From the NCBI RefSeq assembly GCF_004208535.1, contig NZ_SGIS01000002.1, positions 1 to 64,000 on the forward strand: a DNA stretch of 64,000 bases, given 5' to 3'. How positions within the stretch are numbered: position 1 is the stretch's first letter; every line of letters begins with the position of its first letter. The notes under the pieces were generated by a model. It did not search any database. It saw only the letters and a program-made list of their open reading frames with translations, and was not told the DNA's origin. Positions 16,459 through 27,300 of the stretch are shown piece by piece. This stretch comes from Sphingomonas populi (GTDB lineage Bacteria; Pseudomonadota; Alphaproteobacteria; Sphingomonadales; Sphingomonadaceae). The translations under genes and the position numbers were made by a program.

Positions 16459-18827
16459 CCGACTTTCCGCCGCGCGCGACCTATCGCCTCCAGTTCAATC
16501 GCGACTTCCCCTTCGCGGCGGCCGAGGCGATCCTGCCGTATCTCGACCGGCTCGGCATCAGCCATGTCTATGCCTCGCCGATCACCGCCGCCGTCTCCGG
16601 GTCGCCGCACGGCTATGACGTGATCGATCCGACCCGGATCAACCCAGAACTCGGCGGCGAGGCGGGATTTCGCAGTCTCGTCGGCGCGCTCCGTGCGCGG
16701 GGCATGGGCATGGTCATCGATATCGTGCCCAATCACATGGGCGTGGCGGGTGGCGAGAACGCTTATTGGAACGACGTGCTGCGCCACGGGCAGGGCAGCC
16801 GCTACGCGCGCTGGTTCGACATCGACTGGAGCGAGCCGCTGCTGCTACCGATCCTCGGTGCGCCGCTTGGCGAGGTGATCGCGGCGGGCGACCTCAAACT
16901 GGTCGATGGCGCGCTCCGGTTGTACGGCGCGGACGGGCCGCCGCTTCGGCCTGACGTGGCGGTGGACGGCGATCTGCGCACGTTGGTCGAGGCGCAGCAT
17001 TACCGGCCCGCCTCATGGCGGACAGCGAACGACCAGCTCAACTGGCGGCGCTTCTTCACCATCAACGATCTCGCTGGGCTGCGTGTCGAAGACCCTGAGG
17101 TGTTCGAGGCGACTCACGCGCTGTATTTCCGCCTGTTCGAACAGGGCATGATCGACGGCGTCCGCGTCGATCATATCGATGGCCTCACCGATCCTGCCGG
17201 CTATAGTCGCACGCTACGCGCACGCTTCGATGCGATCGGCGGCGGGCGGCGCGCCTATATCGTCGTCGAGAAGATCCTCGCCGAAGACGAGGCGCTTGCG
17301 CGCGACTGGGGGCTCGATGGCACCAGCGGCTATGACTTCATGCGCGACGTGACGGGCGTGCTGCACGCGCCGGAAGGCGAAGCGCCGCTCGGCGACCTGT
17401 GGGAGAGCATCAGCGACCGCCCCGCCGATTTCGCGGAGGAGGCGCTTGCCGCCCGTCAGCAATTGCTCGCCTGGCAGTTCGCGAGTCAGACCGACCGCTG
17501 CGTCGCCGCGTTCGTCGCACTCGCGCGTTCGGCGAGCGCCAGCCACCCTGCGTTCGAGGCGGTGACTCCGGCGATGCTGCGCCGCGCGATCGAGCGGTTG
17601 CTGTGGGTGTTCCCGGTCTATCGCAGCTACGGCCTCGGCAATCATGGCCCGGCGAGCGATGGGGCGCTGCTCGACCGCGCGCTGGCCGACAGCGCCGCCT
17701 TTTGCCCGCCCGGCGAGGCGGAGATCGCGCGCTATATCGTCGAATGGCTCGCCGGGCGCGGGCCGGGCGATGCCGCGCTTGCGGCGGAGGCGGTGCGCCG
17801 TTTCCAGCAACTCTCCGCGCCGATCGCGGCCAAGGCGGTCGAGGATACCGCATTCTACCGCCACGGCGTTTTGCTCTCGACCAACGATGTCGGTTTCGCG
17901 CCCGAACACTTCGCGCTCGACATCGCGCAGTTCCACGCCGCGACGGCGGCACGCGGGCGCGACTTTCCGCATGCGATGCTCGCCACCGCCACGCACGATC
18001 ACAAGCGCGGCGAAGATGTCCGTGCGCGGCTTGCGGTGCTGAGTGGCGTGCCCGATCTGTGGGCGGAACGCGTCGCCGACTGGGTGGCGAGGAGCGGGTC
18101 GCACGGGGTCGATCCCGCCGATCGCTACATGCTGTTCCAGACGGTGTTCGGCGCCTGGCCGATCGATGCCGACCGCATCAAGGCGTGGCAGACCAAGGCG
18201 CTCCGCGAAGCGAAGCTGCGCTCGTCGTGGGAAGCGCCCGACGCGGATTACGAATCACGCTGCGCCGCATTGGTCGATACCTTGCTGGCTGACGCCGCGT
18301 TCATTGCCGATATGGAGGCGTTCGTGGAGCGGCTCGCGCCGGCGGCGACCGCCAATAGCCTCGTCGTCGCGGTGCTGCGCAACACTGTTCCCGGCGTGCC
18401 CGATTGCTATCAGGGGTCCGAGCTGGACGACTGGAGCCTGGTCGATCCCGACAATCGCCGCCCGGTCGATTATGCGGCGCGGTCCGCGCTGCTGGAGCGT
18501 GACGGCGATCCGCTATCGAAGCTGCATTTGATCGCGCGGCTGCTCGCGGCGCGGCGCGGCTCGCCGGCGCTGTTCGCGGAGGGCGCGTATCGGCCGGTCG
18601 AAGTCTCGGGCACGCGCGCCGGGCATGTGCTCGCCTTCACCCGTACCCACGGCGCCGAGCGGTTGGAGTGCGCGGTGGTGCTCAAGGCGGCGTCCGCGCA
18701 GATCGCGGCGGGGCGGGCTACACCCGACGCGGATTGGTGGGGGGACACGACCATCGACTTTGCCGACCCCGTGCCGGCTGCGAACCTGTTCGTCACCGCG
18801 CCATATCATATCCACATAGCCTCTTAG
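16455..18827 (+). CDS. treY: Malto-oligosyltrehalose synthase
   Basis: A 790-residue GH13 family protein that turns the reducing-end alpha-1,4 bond of maltodextrins into an alpha,alpha-1,1 bond. Conserved parts are the start ATYRLQFNRDFPF, VPNHMG, the nucleophile D239 in VRVDHIDGLTDP and the acid/base E272 in VVEKIL, and the C-terminal GVPDCYQGSE. I start it at ATG 16455, overlapping the treZ stop as ATGA; an open frame reaching 16311 only covers treZ. With glgX and treZ it completes the glycogen-to-trehalose route. Confidence 0.95.
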   Translation: MTDFPPRATYRLQFNRDFPFAAAEAILPYLDRLGISHVYASPITAAVSGSPHGYDVIDPTRINPELGGEAGFRSLVGALRARGMGMVIDIVPNHMGVAGGENAYWNDVLRHGQGSRYARWFDIDWSEPLLLPILGAPLGEVIAAGDLKLVDGALRLYGADGPPLRPDVAVDGDLRTLVEAQHYRPASWRTANDQLNWRRFFTINDLAGLRVEDPEVFEATHALYFRLFEQGMIDGVRVDHIDGLTDPAGYSRTLRARFDAIGGGRRAYIVVEKILAEDEALARDWGLDGTSGYDFMRDVTGVLHAPEGEAPLGDLWESISDRPADFAEEALAARQQLLAWQFASQTDRCVAAFVALARSASASHPAFEAVTPAMLRRAIERLLWVFPVYRSYGLGNHGPASDGALLDRALADSAAFCPPGEAEIARYIVEWLAGRGPGDAALAAEAVRRFQQLSAPIAAKAVEDTAFYRHGVLLSTNDVGFAPEHFALDIAQFHAATAARGRDFPHAMLATATHDHKRGEDVRARLAVLSGVPDLWAERVADWVARSGSHGVDPADRYMLFQTVFGAWPIDADRIKAWQTKALREAKLRSSWEAPDADYESRCAALVDTLLADAAFIADMEAFVERLAPAATANSLVVAVLRNTVPGVPDCYQGSELDDWSLVDPDNRRPVDYAARSALLERDGDPLSKLHLIARLLAARRGSPALFAEGAYRPVEVSGTRAGHVLAFTRTHGAERLECAVVLKAASAQIAAGRATPDADWWGDTTIDFADPVPAANLFVTAPYHIHIAS

Positions 18828-18876
18828 CGGCGGGGGCATATCGCTCTATGCACGGGCTTCGCAGCCGGAGCCTGTC

Positions 18877-19782
18877 GTGCGTTTCCAGAATTTCGACCTT
18901 AACCTGCTGGTCGCGTTACGCGCGCTGATCGAGGAACGCAGCGTCACCCGCGCCGCTGAACGTGTCGGTCTCAGCCAGCCGGCGATGAGCGCCGCACTCA
19001 AACGGCTGCGCGAGGCGCTCGGCGACGATATCCTCGTCGCCAACGGTCGCGCGATGATCCCGACCGCGCATGCGCAGATGCTCGCGCCGATGCTCGACGA
19101 TCTGCTCGGTGGAATGCAGTCGCTGATCGCCGCCGCGAACGTGTTCGATCCGGCGACCTCGAAGCGGGTGTTCCGCATCGTCGCCTCGGATTACATCACG
19201 ATGGTGCTGGTCGCGCCGCTGCTCGCCGAACTGGAACGCGACGCGCCGCAGATCGGTATCGAGATCACCCCCGCGCGGGTCGGCGCGGAACTCAAGCTGG
19301 CGCGTGGCGAGATCGACCTGATGCTCGGCCCCGAACCGTTCCTTTCGCCCGAACACCCGACCCGGCTGGTGTTCGAGGAACGCTTCGTCGCGGTCGGGTG
19401 GCGCGGCAATCCGCGGTTCGAGCACGGCCTGAGCGAGCGCGACTATCTCGATAGCGGGCATATCGCCGTCGAGCTGGGCGGCCATTCGACCAATTTTGCC
19501 GAATTCGAGGCGCATCGGCTTGGCTATGAACGGCGTGTCGAGGTGGTCGCGCCGTCCTTCCTCGTCGTGCCGTGGATGCTGCTCGGCACGCAGCGTATCG
19601 CGACGATGCATGAGCGGCTGGCGCGCAAGCTGGTCGCCGACCTTCAACTCGTCATCGCGCCGCTGCCAGTGGCTATGCCGCCAATGCTGGAAATGGCGCA
19701 ATATCATGCCGCACGCGAACGCGATGGCGGGTTGCAATGGCTGATCGATCGCCTGGTAGCGCAAGCCGCTACGCTCGATTGA
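18877..19782 (+). CDS. LysR family transcriptional regulator (NodD-like)
   Basis: A 301-residue LysR protein starting with GTG. The winged-helix domain has FQNFDLNLLVALRALIEE, then SVTRAAERVGLSQPAMS for the HTH. The effector domain (about 90-300) resembles the NodD/NahR/PcpR branch that senses aromatic compounds. It lies 131 bases upstream of, and in the same direction as, a meta-cleavage-type operon, and a palindrome sits between. It most likely activates that operon on sensing the pathway substrate or an intermediate. Confidence 0.88.
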   Translation: MRFQNFDLNLLVALRALIEERSVTRAAERVGLSQPAMSAALKRLREALGDDILVANGRAMIPTAHAQMLAPMLDDLLGGMQSLIAAANVFDPATSKRVFRIVASDYITMVLVAPLLAELERDAPQIGIEITPARVGAELKLARGEIDLMLGPEPFLSPEHPTRLVFEERFVAVGWRGNPRFEHGLSERDYLDSGHIAVELGGHSTNFAEFEAHRLGYERRVEVVAPSFLVVPWMLLGTQRIATMHERLARKLVADLQLVIAPLPVAMPPMLEMAQYHAARERDGGLQWLIDRLVAQAATLD

Positions 19783-19792
19783 TCCATCCGGC

Positions 19793-19808
19793 GGATGTTT
19801 AAACATCC
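19793..19808. promoter_or_regulatory. 16-base perfect palindrome upstream of the catabolic operon
   Basis: GGATGTTTAAACATCC is a perfect dyad. An extra CATCC half-site directly precedes it (CATCC-ggc-GGATG, sharing the GGATG). It lies ten bases after the lysR stop and about 105 bases before the dioxygenase start. It could be the LysR activator site, which usually lies -50 to -75 from the transcription start, or a weak terminator. The AT-rich core makes an operator more likely. Confidence 0.45.
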
Positions 19809-19913
19809 ATACAATCATTTGTTCAAATGGCCGCGACCCCGCTAAACCGACGCGACAACATTGGAGAGGCGCAGTTGCCGCGCCGTACCACTTGATTCGA
19901 GAGGGTTCCCGAG

Positions 19914-20816
19914 ATGAGCCGTGTCACAGAAATTCGTTATGTCGGCTATGGCGTCGTCGATTTCGACGCCGAGCGCCGCTTCTATGCCGACGATTGGGGT
20001 CTCGCCGAAGTCGCCGCGACCGACGAGGCCGCCTGGTTCAAGACCCACGGCCATGACGAGCATCATGTCGTCCGGCTCCGCAAGGCGGACGTCAACCATG
20101 TCGACGTGATCGCGTTCGCAGCCGATACGCGCGGCGATGTCGATGCGCTCCACGACACGGTGGTGGCGGCCGGATGCAAGATCGTCCATGCGCCGCGCGA
20201 TCTCGACGCGCCGGGCGGCGGCTATGGCTTCCGCTTCTTCTCGCCCGACGGCCTGCCGTTCGAGGTGTCGAGCGACGTCGCGCGCGGCGACGCCCGCGAT
20301 ATCGCGCGTTGGGACGCGCTGCCGGTCAACATCAGCCATATCGTGCTGCACTCGCCCGATCATAAGGCGATGGTGCGCTTCTTCGTCGAGGTGCTCGGCT
20401 TCCGCGTGTCGGACTGGCTCGGTGATTTCATGTGCTTCCTGCGCTGCAATTCGGCGCATCACCGCGTCGCGATCCTGCCGGGGCCGCCGTGCCTCAACCA
20501 TGTCGCGTATGACATGCTCACGGTCGATGACATGATGCGTGGCATCAGCCGGTTGAAGAAGGCGGGCACCGATATCCGCTGGGGGCCGGGGCGACACACC
20601 GCCGGCAACAACACGTTCAGCTATTTCACCACGCCGGGCGGCTTCGCGGTCGAATACAGCTCCGAACTGGAGCATGTCGATTTCGAGACGCACGAGGACA
20701 AGGTCCACGCGCCCAGCCCGACCGTGATGGACCAGTGGGGCACCGGCGTCGGCGGTCCGCAGACGATGCCGCATCCCGCGCCCGATCCGTGCCTGTTCCA
20801 GCCGGCGGCGATGTAA
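19914..20816 (+). CDS. VOC family extradiol ring-cleavage dioxygenase
   Basis: A 300-residue two-module vicinal-oxygen-chelate protein like catechol 2,3-dioxygenases. The 2-His-1-carboxylate iron site can be read as H142 (ISHIVLH), H196 (LNHVAYD) and E247 (AVEYSSE), matching the spacing of type I extradiol enzymes; Y237 and H228 are near the usual active-site acid/base positions. It would open an ortho-dihydroxylated aromatic ring next to the hydroxyl groups, using Fe(II) and oxygen. First gene of a five-gene operon; the substrate is not evident. Confidence 0.85.
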   Translation: MSRVTEIRYVGYGVVDFDAERRFYADDWGLAEVAATDEAAWFKTHGHDEHHVVRLRKADVNHVDVIAFAADTRGDVDALHDTVVAAGCKIVHAPRDLDAPGGGYGFRFFSPDGLPFEVSSDVARGDARDIARWDALPVNISHIVLHSPDHKAMVRFFVEVLGFRVSDWLGDFMCFLRCNSAHHRVAILPGPPCLNHVAYDMLTVDDMMRGISRLKKAGTDIRWGPGRHTAGNNTFSYFTTPGGFAVEYSSELEHVDFETHEDKVHAPSPTVMDQWGTGVGGPQTMPHPAPDPCLFQPAAM

Positions 20817-21265
20817 TGCGGCTGCGCGCCGGCATGGCCGCGATGCTGTGCATGGCGGCGGTTCCCTGCGATGCGCGCCCCGCCGCGCACGCGGGCGACC
20901 GCAACCGCGCGATCATGGCCGATTTCGCCCACCGCTTCTACGACTTGCATGATGTGCGCGGTGCGTTCGAACGCTACGTTGCGCCGGATTATGTGCAGCA
21001 CAACCCGGGCATCGCCGACGGTCGCGCCGCCGCGGTCGCGGCACTGGCGCCGATGTTCGCCAAGCCGGGCGGTCGCTTCGAAGTGAAGCGCATCCTCGTC
21101 GATGGCGACATGGCGGCAGTTCACCTGCGCGGCAGCGCCGACCCGACCAAGCCGGGCGCGGCGGTGGCGGATTTCTACCGGCTCAGGAACGGCAAGATCG
21201 TCGAGCATTGGGACGTGATCCAGCCGATCGCCGCCAGCACGGCCAATCCTCACCCCTATTTCTAA
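20816..21265 (+). CDS. SnoaL-like (NTF2-fold) protein with signal peptide
   Basis: A 149-residue protein. Residues 1-26 look like a signal peptide (MAAMLCMAAVPCDARPAAHA), and the rest is an NTF2/SnoaL-type fold: RFYDLHDVRGAFERYVAPDYVQHNPGIADG is the family pattern, with a D-Y-x-Q-H motif. SnoaL relatives include cyclases and isomerases, but many are uncharacterised. The ATG overlaps the dioxygenase stop (TAATG). Export is odd between enzymes that should be cytosolic; the start could be misjudged, but all starts visible here keep the hydrophobic segment or lose the N-terminal helix. Confidence 0.72.
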   Translation: MRLRAGMAAMLCMAAVPCDARPAAHAGDRNRAIMADFAHRFYDLHDVRGAFERYVAPDYVQHNPGIADGRAAAVAALAPMFAKPGGRFEVKRILVDGDMAAVHLRGSADPTKPGAAVADFYRLRNGKIVEHWDVIQPIAASTANPHPYF

Positions 21266-21277
21266 GAACGGCAGGCA

Positions 21278-22435
21278 ATGGCGCTTCTCGAACTCTTCCC
21301 CAATTACATCTGGAATCTGTCGGTCGCGATTGCGCTCGAAAGCGGCGGGCGCGTCGGCGAGATCGTCGATATGTGCCAGCCGATCCGCGATGCGGCGGCG
21401 AACGGCGCCGATGCCGGCACGCCTGCGTTCATGGCGCAGTGGGTGGCGATGGCGGACAAGCTGATCGGTCTCGCCGCCGAGGACGAGGCGCGCGGGCGTG
21501 GCTTCTCCGCCGCCGCCAAGCTCGATCGTGCGGCTTTGTACCTCATCACCGCCGAGCGGATGCAGGGCCACGGCCATCCCGGTCGCAAGGAAACCTACGC
21601 CAAGGCGCTCGCGACGTTCGACAAGGCGACGTTGCTGGGCAAGGCCAACCGGGAGCGGGTTGAGATCCCGCTCGAAACCGGCACGATGCCGGCGCTGTGG
21701 ACGCGCGCGCCGGGCGAGGGGCCGCATCCCGCCGTCGTGTATTGCAACGGCCTCGATAGCTGCAAGGAACTGCTGTTCTGGTCGTGGCTGCCCGATGCGC
21801 TGGCGCGGCGCGGCATTTCGACGTTGTGCGTCGATCAACCCGGCAGCGGCGAGGCATTGCGCCTCCAGAATCTGTCGGTCGATCCGCACAGTGAGCATTG
21901 GGCGTCTAAGGCGGTCGATTGGCTTGAGATCCAGCCCGATGTCGATGCCAAACGGATCGGCATGACCGGCATTTCGCTCGGCGGCCATTTCGCGCCGCGC
22001 GCGGTCGCGTTCGAACCGCGCTTCGCCAGCGGTGCGGTATGGGGCGCGAACCACAATTGGGCCGAGGTCCAGCAGAAGCGCTTGCGGCGTGAGGGCGAGA
22101 ACCCGGTGCCGCATTATTGGGCGCATGTGATGTGGGCGTTCGGCGCGACGGACATGGAGGATTTCCACGCCAAATCCGCCGCGATGACGCTCGACGGGGT
22201 GATGCAGCGGATCACCGTGCCGTTCCTCGTCACCCACGGCGAGAAGGACCGTCAGATCGCGCTCGATTACGCGCATCAGGCCTATGACCAGCTCACCAGC
22301 AGCCCGCAGCGCGAATTGAAGATCTTCACCCCGCGCGAGGGCGGCGTCGAGCATGTCGGCGCCGACAACATGGCCTATGGCCGCGACTATATCGCCGACT
22401 GGTTCGCCGATACGCTGGGAGGGCACACCGCATGA
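21278..22435 (+). CDS. Alpha/beta hydrolase (C-C hydrolase / FrsA-like)
   Basis: A 385-residue alpha/beta hydrolase with a long N-terminal helical cap (about 1-140), the layout of 2,6-dihydroxypseudooxynicotine hydrolase and other DUF1100-type proteins. The triad is visible: S233 in GISLGG, D324 in HGEKDRQ, and H359 in VEHVGADN. In this operon it should hydrolyse a ring-cleavage product or an ester of it. The stop codon overlaps the following cyclase-family gene by four bases. Confidence 0.85.
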   Translation: MALLELFPNYIWNLSVAIALESGGRVGEIVDMCQPIRDAAANGADAGTPAFMAQWVAMADKLIGLAAEDEARGRGFSAAAKLDRAALYLITAERMQGHGHPGRKETYAKALATFDKATLLGKANRERVEIPLETGTMPALWTRAPGEGPHPAVVYCNGLDSCKELLFWSWLPDALARRGISTLCVDQPGSGEALRLQNLSVDPHSEHWASKAVDWLEIQPDVDAKRIGMTGISLGGHFAPRAVAFEPRFASGAVWGANHNWAEVQQKRLRREGENPVPHYWAHVMWAFGATDMEDFHAKSAAMTLDGVMQRITVPFLVTHGEKDRQIALDYAHQAYDQLTSSPQRELKIFTPREGGVEHVGADNMAYGRDYIADWFADTLGGHTA

Positions 22436-23211
22436 GCCGCCGTTTCGTCGATCTGTCGATCACGCTCGAAAACGACGTCATCACTGATCCGCCGTTCATG
22501 CGGCCCAAGATCACCTATCAGACGCACGGTGAGACCGTCACCGAACTCCAGCATTTCTTTCCCGGCGTGACGGCGGACCAGACGCCGGACGGCGCCGGTT
22601 TCGCGGCGGCGGAGATGGTGACGATGTCGACGCACAACGGCACGCACCTCGACGCGCCCTATCACTTCCACCCGACGATGGACGGCGGCGAACGCGCGAT
22701 CACGATCGACGAAGTGCCGCTCGACTGGTGCTTCCGCCCCGGCGTAAAGCTCGATTTCCGCCATTTCGACGACGGCCATGTCGTGACGGCGGAAGAGGTG
22801 GAAGCGGAACTGGCGCGGATCGACTATGATCTTCAGCCGCTCGACATCGTTTTGGTCAACACCCGCGCGGGCGGCGCGCTCGGCGATCCCAATTTCGTCA
22901 ACATCGGCTGCGGCATGGGGTACGAAGCGACGATGTACCTTACCGAGCGCGGCGTGCGCGTGACCGGCACCGATGCGTGGAGCTGGGACGCGCCGTTCAG
23001 CTACACCGCGAAGAAGGTCGCCGAGACCGGCGACACGTCGCTGATCTGGGAGGGGCATAAGGCTGGCCGCGACATCGGCTATTGTCACCTCGAAAAGCTG
23101 CACAATCTCGAGGCGCTGCCGGCGCACGGCTTCACCGTCTCGTGCTTCCCGCACAAGGTTAAGGGCGGCTCGGCCGGCTGGACCCGCGCCGTCGCGATCT
23201 TCGAGGAATAA
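22432..23211 (+). CDS. Cyclase family protein (kynurenine formamidase-like hydrolase)
   Basis: A 259-residue member of the cyclase family (Pfam Cyclase). The metal-binding signature H-N-G-T-H-L-D-A-P-Y-H covers residues 68-78. Known members hydrolyse N-formylkynurenine, isatin or cyclic amides and lactones using a divalent metal. Its place between an alpha/beta hydrolase and a FAH-family enzyme suggests action on a lactone or amide intermediate of the pathway. Not recognisable as a specific kynB, because tryptophan genes are missing nearby. Confidence 0.85.
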   Translation: MSRRFVDLSITLENDVITDPPFMRPKITYQTHGETVTELQHFFPGVTADQTPDGAGFAAAEMVTMSTHNGTHLDAPYHFHPTMDGGERAITIDEVPLDWCFRPGVKLDFRHFDDGHVVTAEEVEAELARIDYDLQPLDIVLVNTRAGGALGDPNFVNIGCGMGYEATMYLTERGVRVTGTDAWSWDAPFSYTAKKVAETGDTSLIWEGHKAGRDIGYCHLEKLHNLEALPAHGFTVSCFPHKVKGGSAGWTRAVAIFEE

Positions 23212-23215
23212 GCGC

Positions 23216-24193
23216 ATGCGCCTTGCCACCCGCCGCGACGGTTCGCCCGACGGCGAACTGATCGTCGTCTCCACAGACGGCGCGCGTTGCCGCTCCGCCG
23301 GACCGGATTTGCCCAATCTGGTTGCCGCGATCGAACGCTGGGACACGGCCGAGCCGGCGTTGCGTGCGCTCGCCGATGTGCTGGAGGCAGGCGAGGGCGA
23401 TCCGCTCGATGCCGCGACCCTCGCCGCGCCGCTACCGCGCTCGTGGCAATGGCTCGACGGCTCGGCCTTCGCGACGCATGGCGAACTGATGCAGGTCGCG
23501 TTCGGCCTGGACCCGGTGCCGACCGATCGCCCGTTGATGTATCAAGGCATCTCCGATCGCTTCTACGGCCCGCGCGACGACGTACCGTTTCCCGATCCGG
23601 CGCTCGGCATCGATTTCGAAGGCGAGTTCGGCGTGATCGTCGATGCGGTGCCGATGGGCGTCTCGCCCGAACAGGCGGCGGCGCACATCCGGCTGATCGT
23701 CCAGATCAACGACTGGTCGCTCCGCGCGGTCGCGCCGATCGAGATGAAGACCGGGTTCGGCTGGGTGCAGGCCAAGCCACCGTGCAGCGTCGCGCCGTTC
23801 GCGGTGACGCCCGATGCGCTCGGCGCCGACTGGCGCGACGGGCGGGTGGCGATGGATTTGCTGGTCGATTGGAACGGCGAGCGCTTCGGCGCAGCCAACG
23901 GCGTGGAGATGCAGTGGAGCTTTCCTGAACTGGTCGCCCACGCCGCACGCACGCGCGATCTGGTCGCCGGGACGATCATCGGTTCGGGCACCGTCTCGAA
24001 CGCGAATTATGCCGAGGTCGGCTCGTCTTGCATCTCGGAACGCCGCGCGATCGAGATCATCGCGAGCGGTGCGCCCGCCACGCGCTTCATGGCCGACGGC
24101 GACACGATCCGCATGGAAGCGCGCGCGGGCAATGGCGGCGCGCCGTTCGGGGTGATCGAACAGCGCGTCGCGGTGCGCGGACAAACAATCTAA
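23216..24193 (+). CDS. Fumarylacetoacetate hydrolase family protein
   Basis: A 325-residue FAH-superfamily protein. The metal-binding acids are visible in DFEGEFGVIVD (about 139-149), and the family segments QINDWSLR and a GTVSNAN motif near the end agree. A non-catalytic N-terminal domain of about 90 residues precedes. Family members cleave C-C bonds of acylpyruvates or hydrate/decarboxylate 2-oxo-dienoates. As the last gene of the operon it probably yields central metabolites. It ends three bases before the convergent acs stop codon. Confidence 0.87.
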   Translation: MRLATRRDGSPDGELIVVSTDGARCRSAGPDLPNLVAAIERWDTAEPALRALADVLEAGEGDPLDAATLAAPLPRSWQWLDGSAFATHGELMQVAFGLDPVPTDRPLMYQGISDRFYGPRDDVPFPDPALGIDFEGEFGVIVDAVPMGVSPEQAAAHIRLIVQINDWSLRAVAPIEMKTGFGWVQAKPPCSVAPFAVTPDALGADWRDGRVAMDLLVDWNGERFGAANGVEMQWSFPELVAHAARTRDLVAGTIIGSGTVSNANYAEVGSSCISERRAIEIIASGAPATRFMADGDTIRMEARAGNGGAPFGVIEQRVAVRGQTI

Positions 24194-24196
24194 CCG

Positions 24197-26137
<1,941 letters not shown>

Positions 26138-26271
26138 ACCGATCTCCTGAGCAGCCCTTTGCCGATGAGGGGGCCGCGTTGCAAGCAGCCGCGCGTGCGG
26201 CGGTCTTGTTTTGGCGCCGCGCATTTGCCAAGCGTGCGCCACCGCTATCGCGGGGGACGAAAGGGCGAACC

Positions 26272-26799
26272 ATGATCCTGATGTTGTTGCTCCAGGCCGC
26301 CGTGCCGGAACCGGCCGGCTGGACGACCGTGGCGAAGATCGATCCGACGACGCATCTCGGCTCGACCTCGGTCTCGACGCACAGCGCGGATGGCAACGCG
26401 CGGCTGGTGGTGCGGTGCGACCGTAGCGCGCCCGGCACCAACGCGGTTTCGGTCCAGTTCATTCCCAAGCCGCCGTTCGCCAAGGCATCGCCGCGCCCGG
26501 TGACGATCACTGCCGACAATGGCCCGGCGCTCGGCATCAACTGGGAGTTTCCCGGCGGCGGCGCGTACACCGCGCAGGATGGGGTGGTGACGACGCTGAC
26601 GGTGGCGATCGCGCATGCCAAGTCGATCAAGGTCCGCGCGATCGATCCCGCCAACCTGCCGGTCGATGCGGTGTTCGCCGGGCCGGGCAGCGAAGCGCCG
26701 ATCCGCCAGACGGTCGAGGCGTGCGGCTATGTGTTTGGCCAAATGCCCGCGCCGCCGCCGCCACCGCCCGCCGCGAAGTCGGACGACGCTGACAATTGA
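26272..26799 (+). CDS. Hypothetical protein, probably exported
   Basis: A 175-residue protein I do not recognise. A short hydrophobic N-terminus ([14 protein letters not shown]) may be a signal sequence. The body is rich in beta-strand-like stretches ([18 protein letters not shown]) and ends in a proline run followed by acidic residues. One conserved-looking cysteine lies in RCDR and another in EACGYV near the C-terminus; they could form a disulfide in the periplasm. It lies between acs (divergent) and methylmalonyl-CoA epimerase (same direction, 22 bases away). Confidence 0.6.
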   Translation: MILMLLLQAAVPEPAGWTTVAKIDPTTHLGSTSVSTHSADGNARLVVRCDRSAPGTNAVSVQFIPKPPFAKASPRPVTITADNGPALGINWEFPGGGAYTAQDGVVTTLTVAIAHAKSIKVRAIDPANLPVDAVFAGPGSEAPIRQTVEACGYVFGQMPAPPPPPPAAKSDDADN

Positions 26800-26821
26800 T
26801 TCATAAAACGGGGAGAGAGAC

Positions 26822-27241
26822 ATGAAGCTCGGACGGCTCAATCATATCGGCGTGGCGACGCCATCGATCGACGCGTCGATCGCGCTCTACCGCGACGTGC
26901 TCGGCGCGACGACGATCGGCGAACCGTTCGATCTGCCCGCGCAGGGCGTGAAAGTGTGCTTCGTCGATACCCCCAACGCGCAGATCGAGCTGATCGAGCC
27001 GCTCGGCGAAGCGTCGCCGATCCACGGTTTCATCGCCAAGAACCCGGCGGGCGGGCAGCATCATGTCTGCTACGAGGTGCCCGACATCCACGCCGCGAAG
27101 ACCTGGTTCGAGGGCAAGGGCGCGCGCGTGCTCGGCGAACCGCGCATCGGCGCGCATGGCACCTTGGTGTTCTTCGTCCACCCCAAGGACATGGGTGGCG
27201 TGCTGACCGAAATCATGGAGACGCCCGCAGGCACGCATTGA
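26822..27241 (+). CDS. mce: Methylmalonyl-CoA epimerase
   Basis: A 139-residue VOC-fold protein. It starts with GRLNHIGVATPSIDASIALY, has the metal histidine in GGQHHVCYEV, and ends with FVHPKDMGGVLTEIME, where the glutamate is the third metal ligand; this matches methylmalonyl-CoA epimerases. It interconverts the 2S and 2R forms on the way from propionyl-CoA to succinyl-CoA. The next step needs the B12-dependent mutase, which fits with the cobalamin genes in this window, although the mutase itself is not here. Confidence 0.92.
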   Translation: MKLGRLNHIGVATPSIDASIALYRDVLGATTIGEPFDLPAQGVKVCFVDTPNAQIELIEPLGEASPIHGFIAKNPAGGQHHVCYEVPDIHAAKTWFEGKGARVLGEPRIGAHGTLVFFVHPKDMGGVLTEIMETPAGTH

Positions 27242-27249
27242 TCGGCGTG

Positions 27250-27288
27250 CCCGTTCCACGGTGATCCTGCGGGGTCACATGGAACGGG
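27250..27288. terminator. Hairpin between convergent genes, probable bidirectional terminator
   Basis: CCCGTTCCA (27250-27258) and TGGAACGGG (27280-27288) pair perfectly, with a further TGATCC/GGGTCA stem inside. It lies between the 3' ends of mce and the sugar isomerase gene. No long T-run follows. Confidence 0.6.
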
Positions 27289-27300
27289 TTCGCCCCAGCG

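Noticed and set aside
20621..22426. Open frame of 601 codons antisense to the catabolic operon
   Set aside because: Covers three recognised genes on the other strand and has no family-like motifs.
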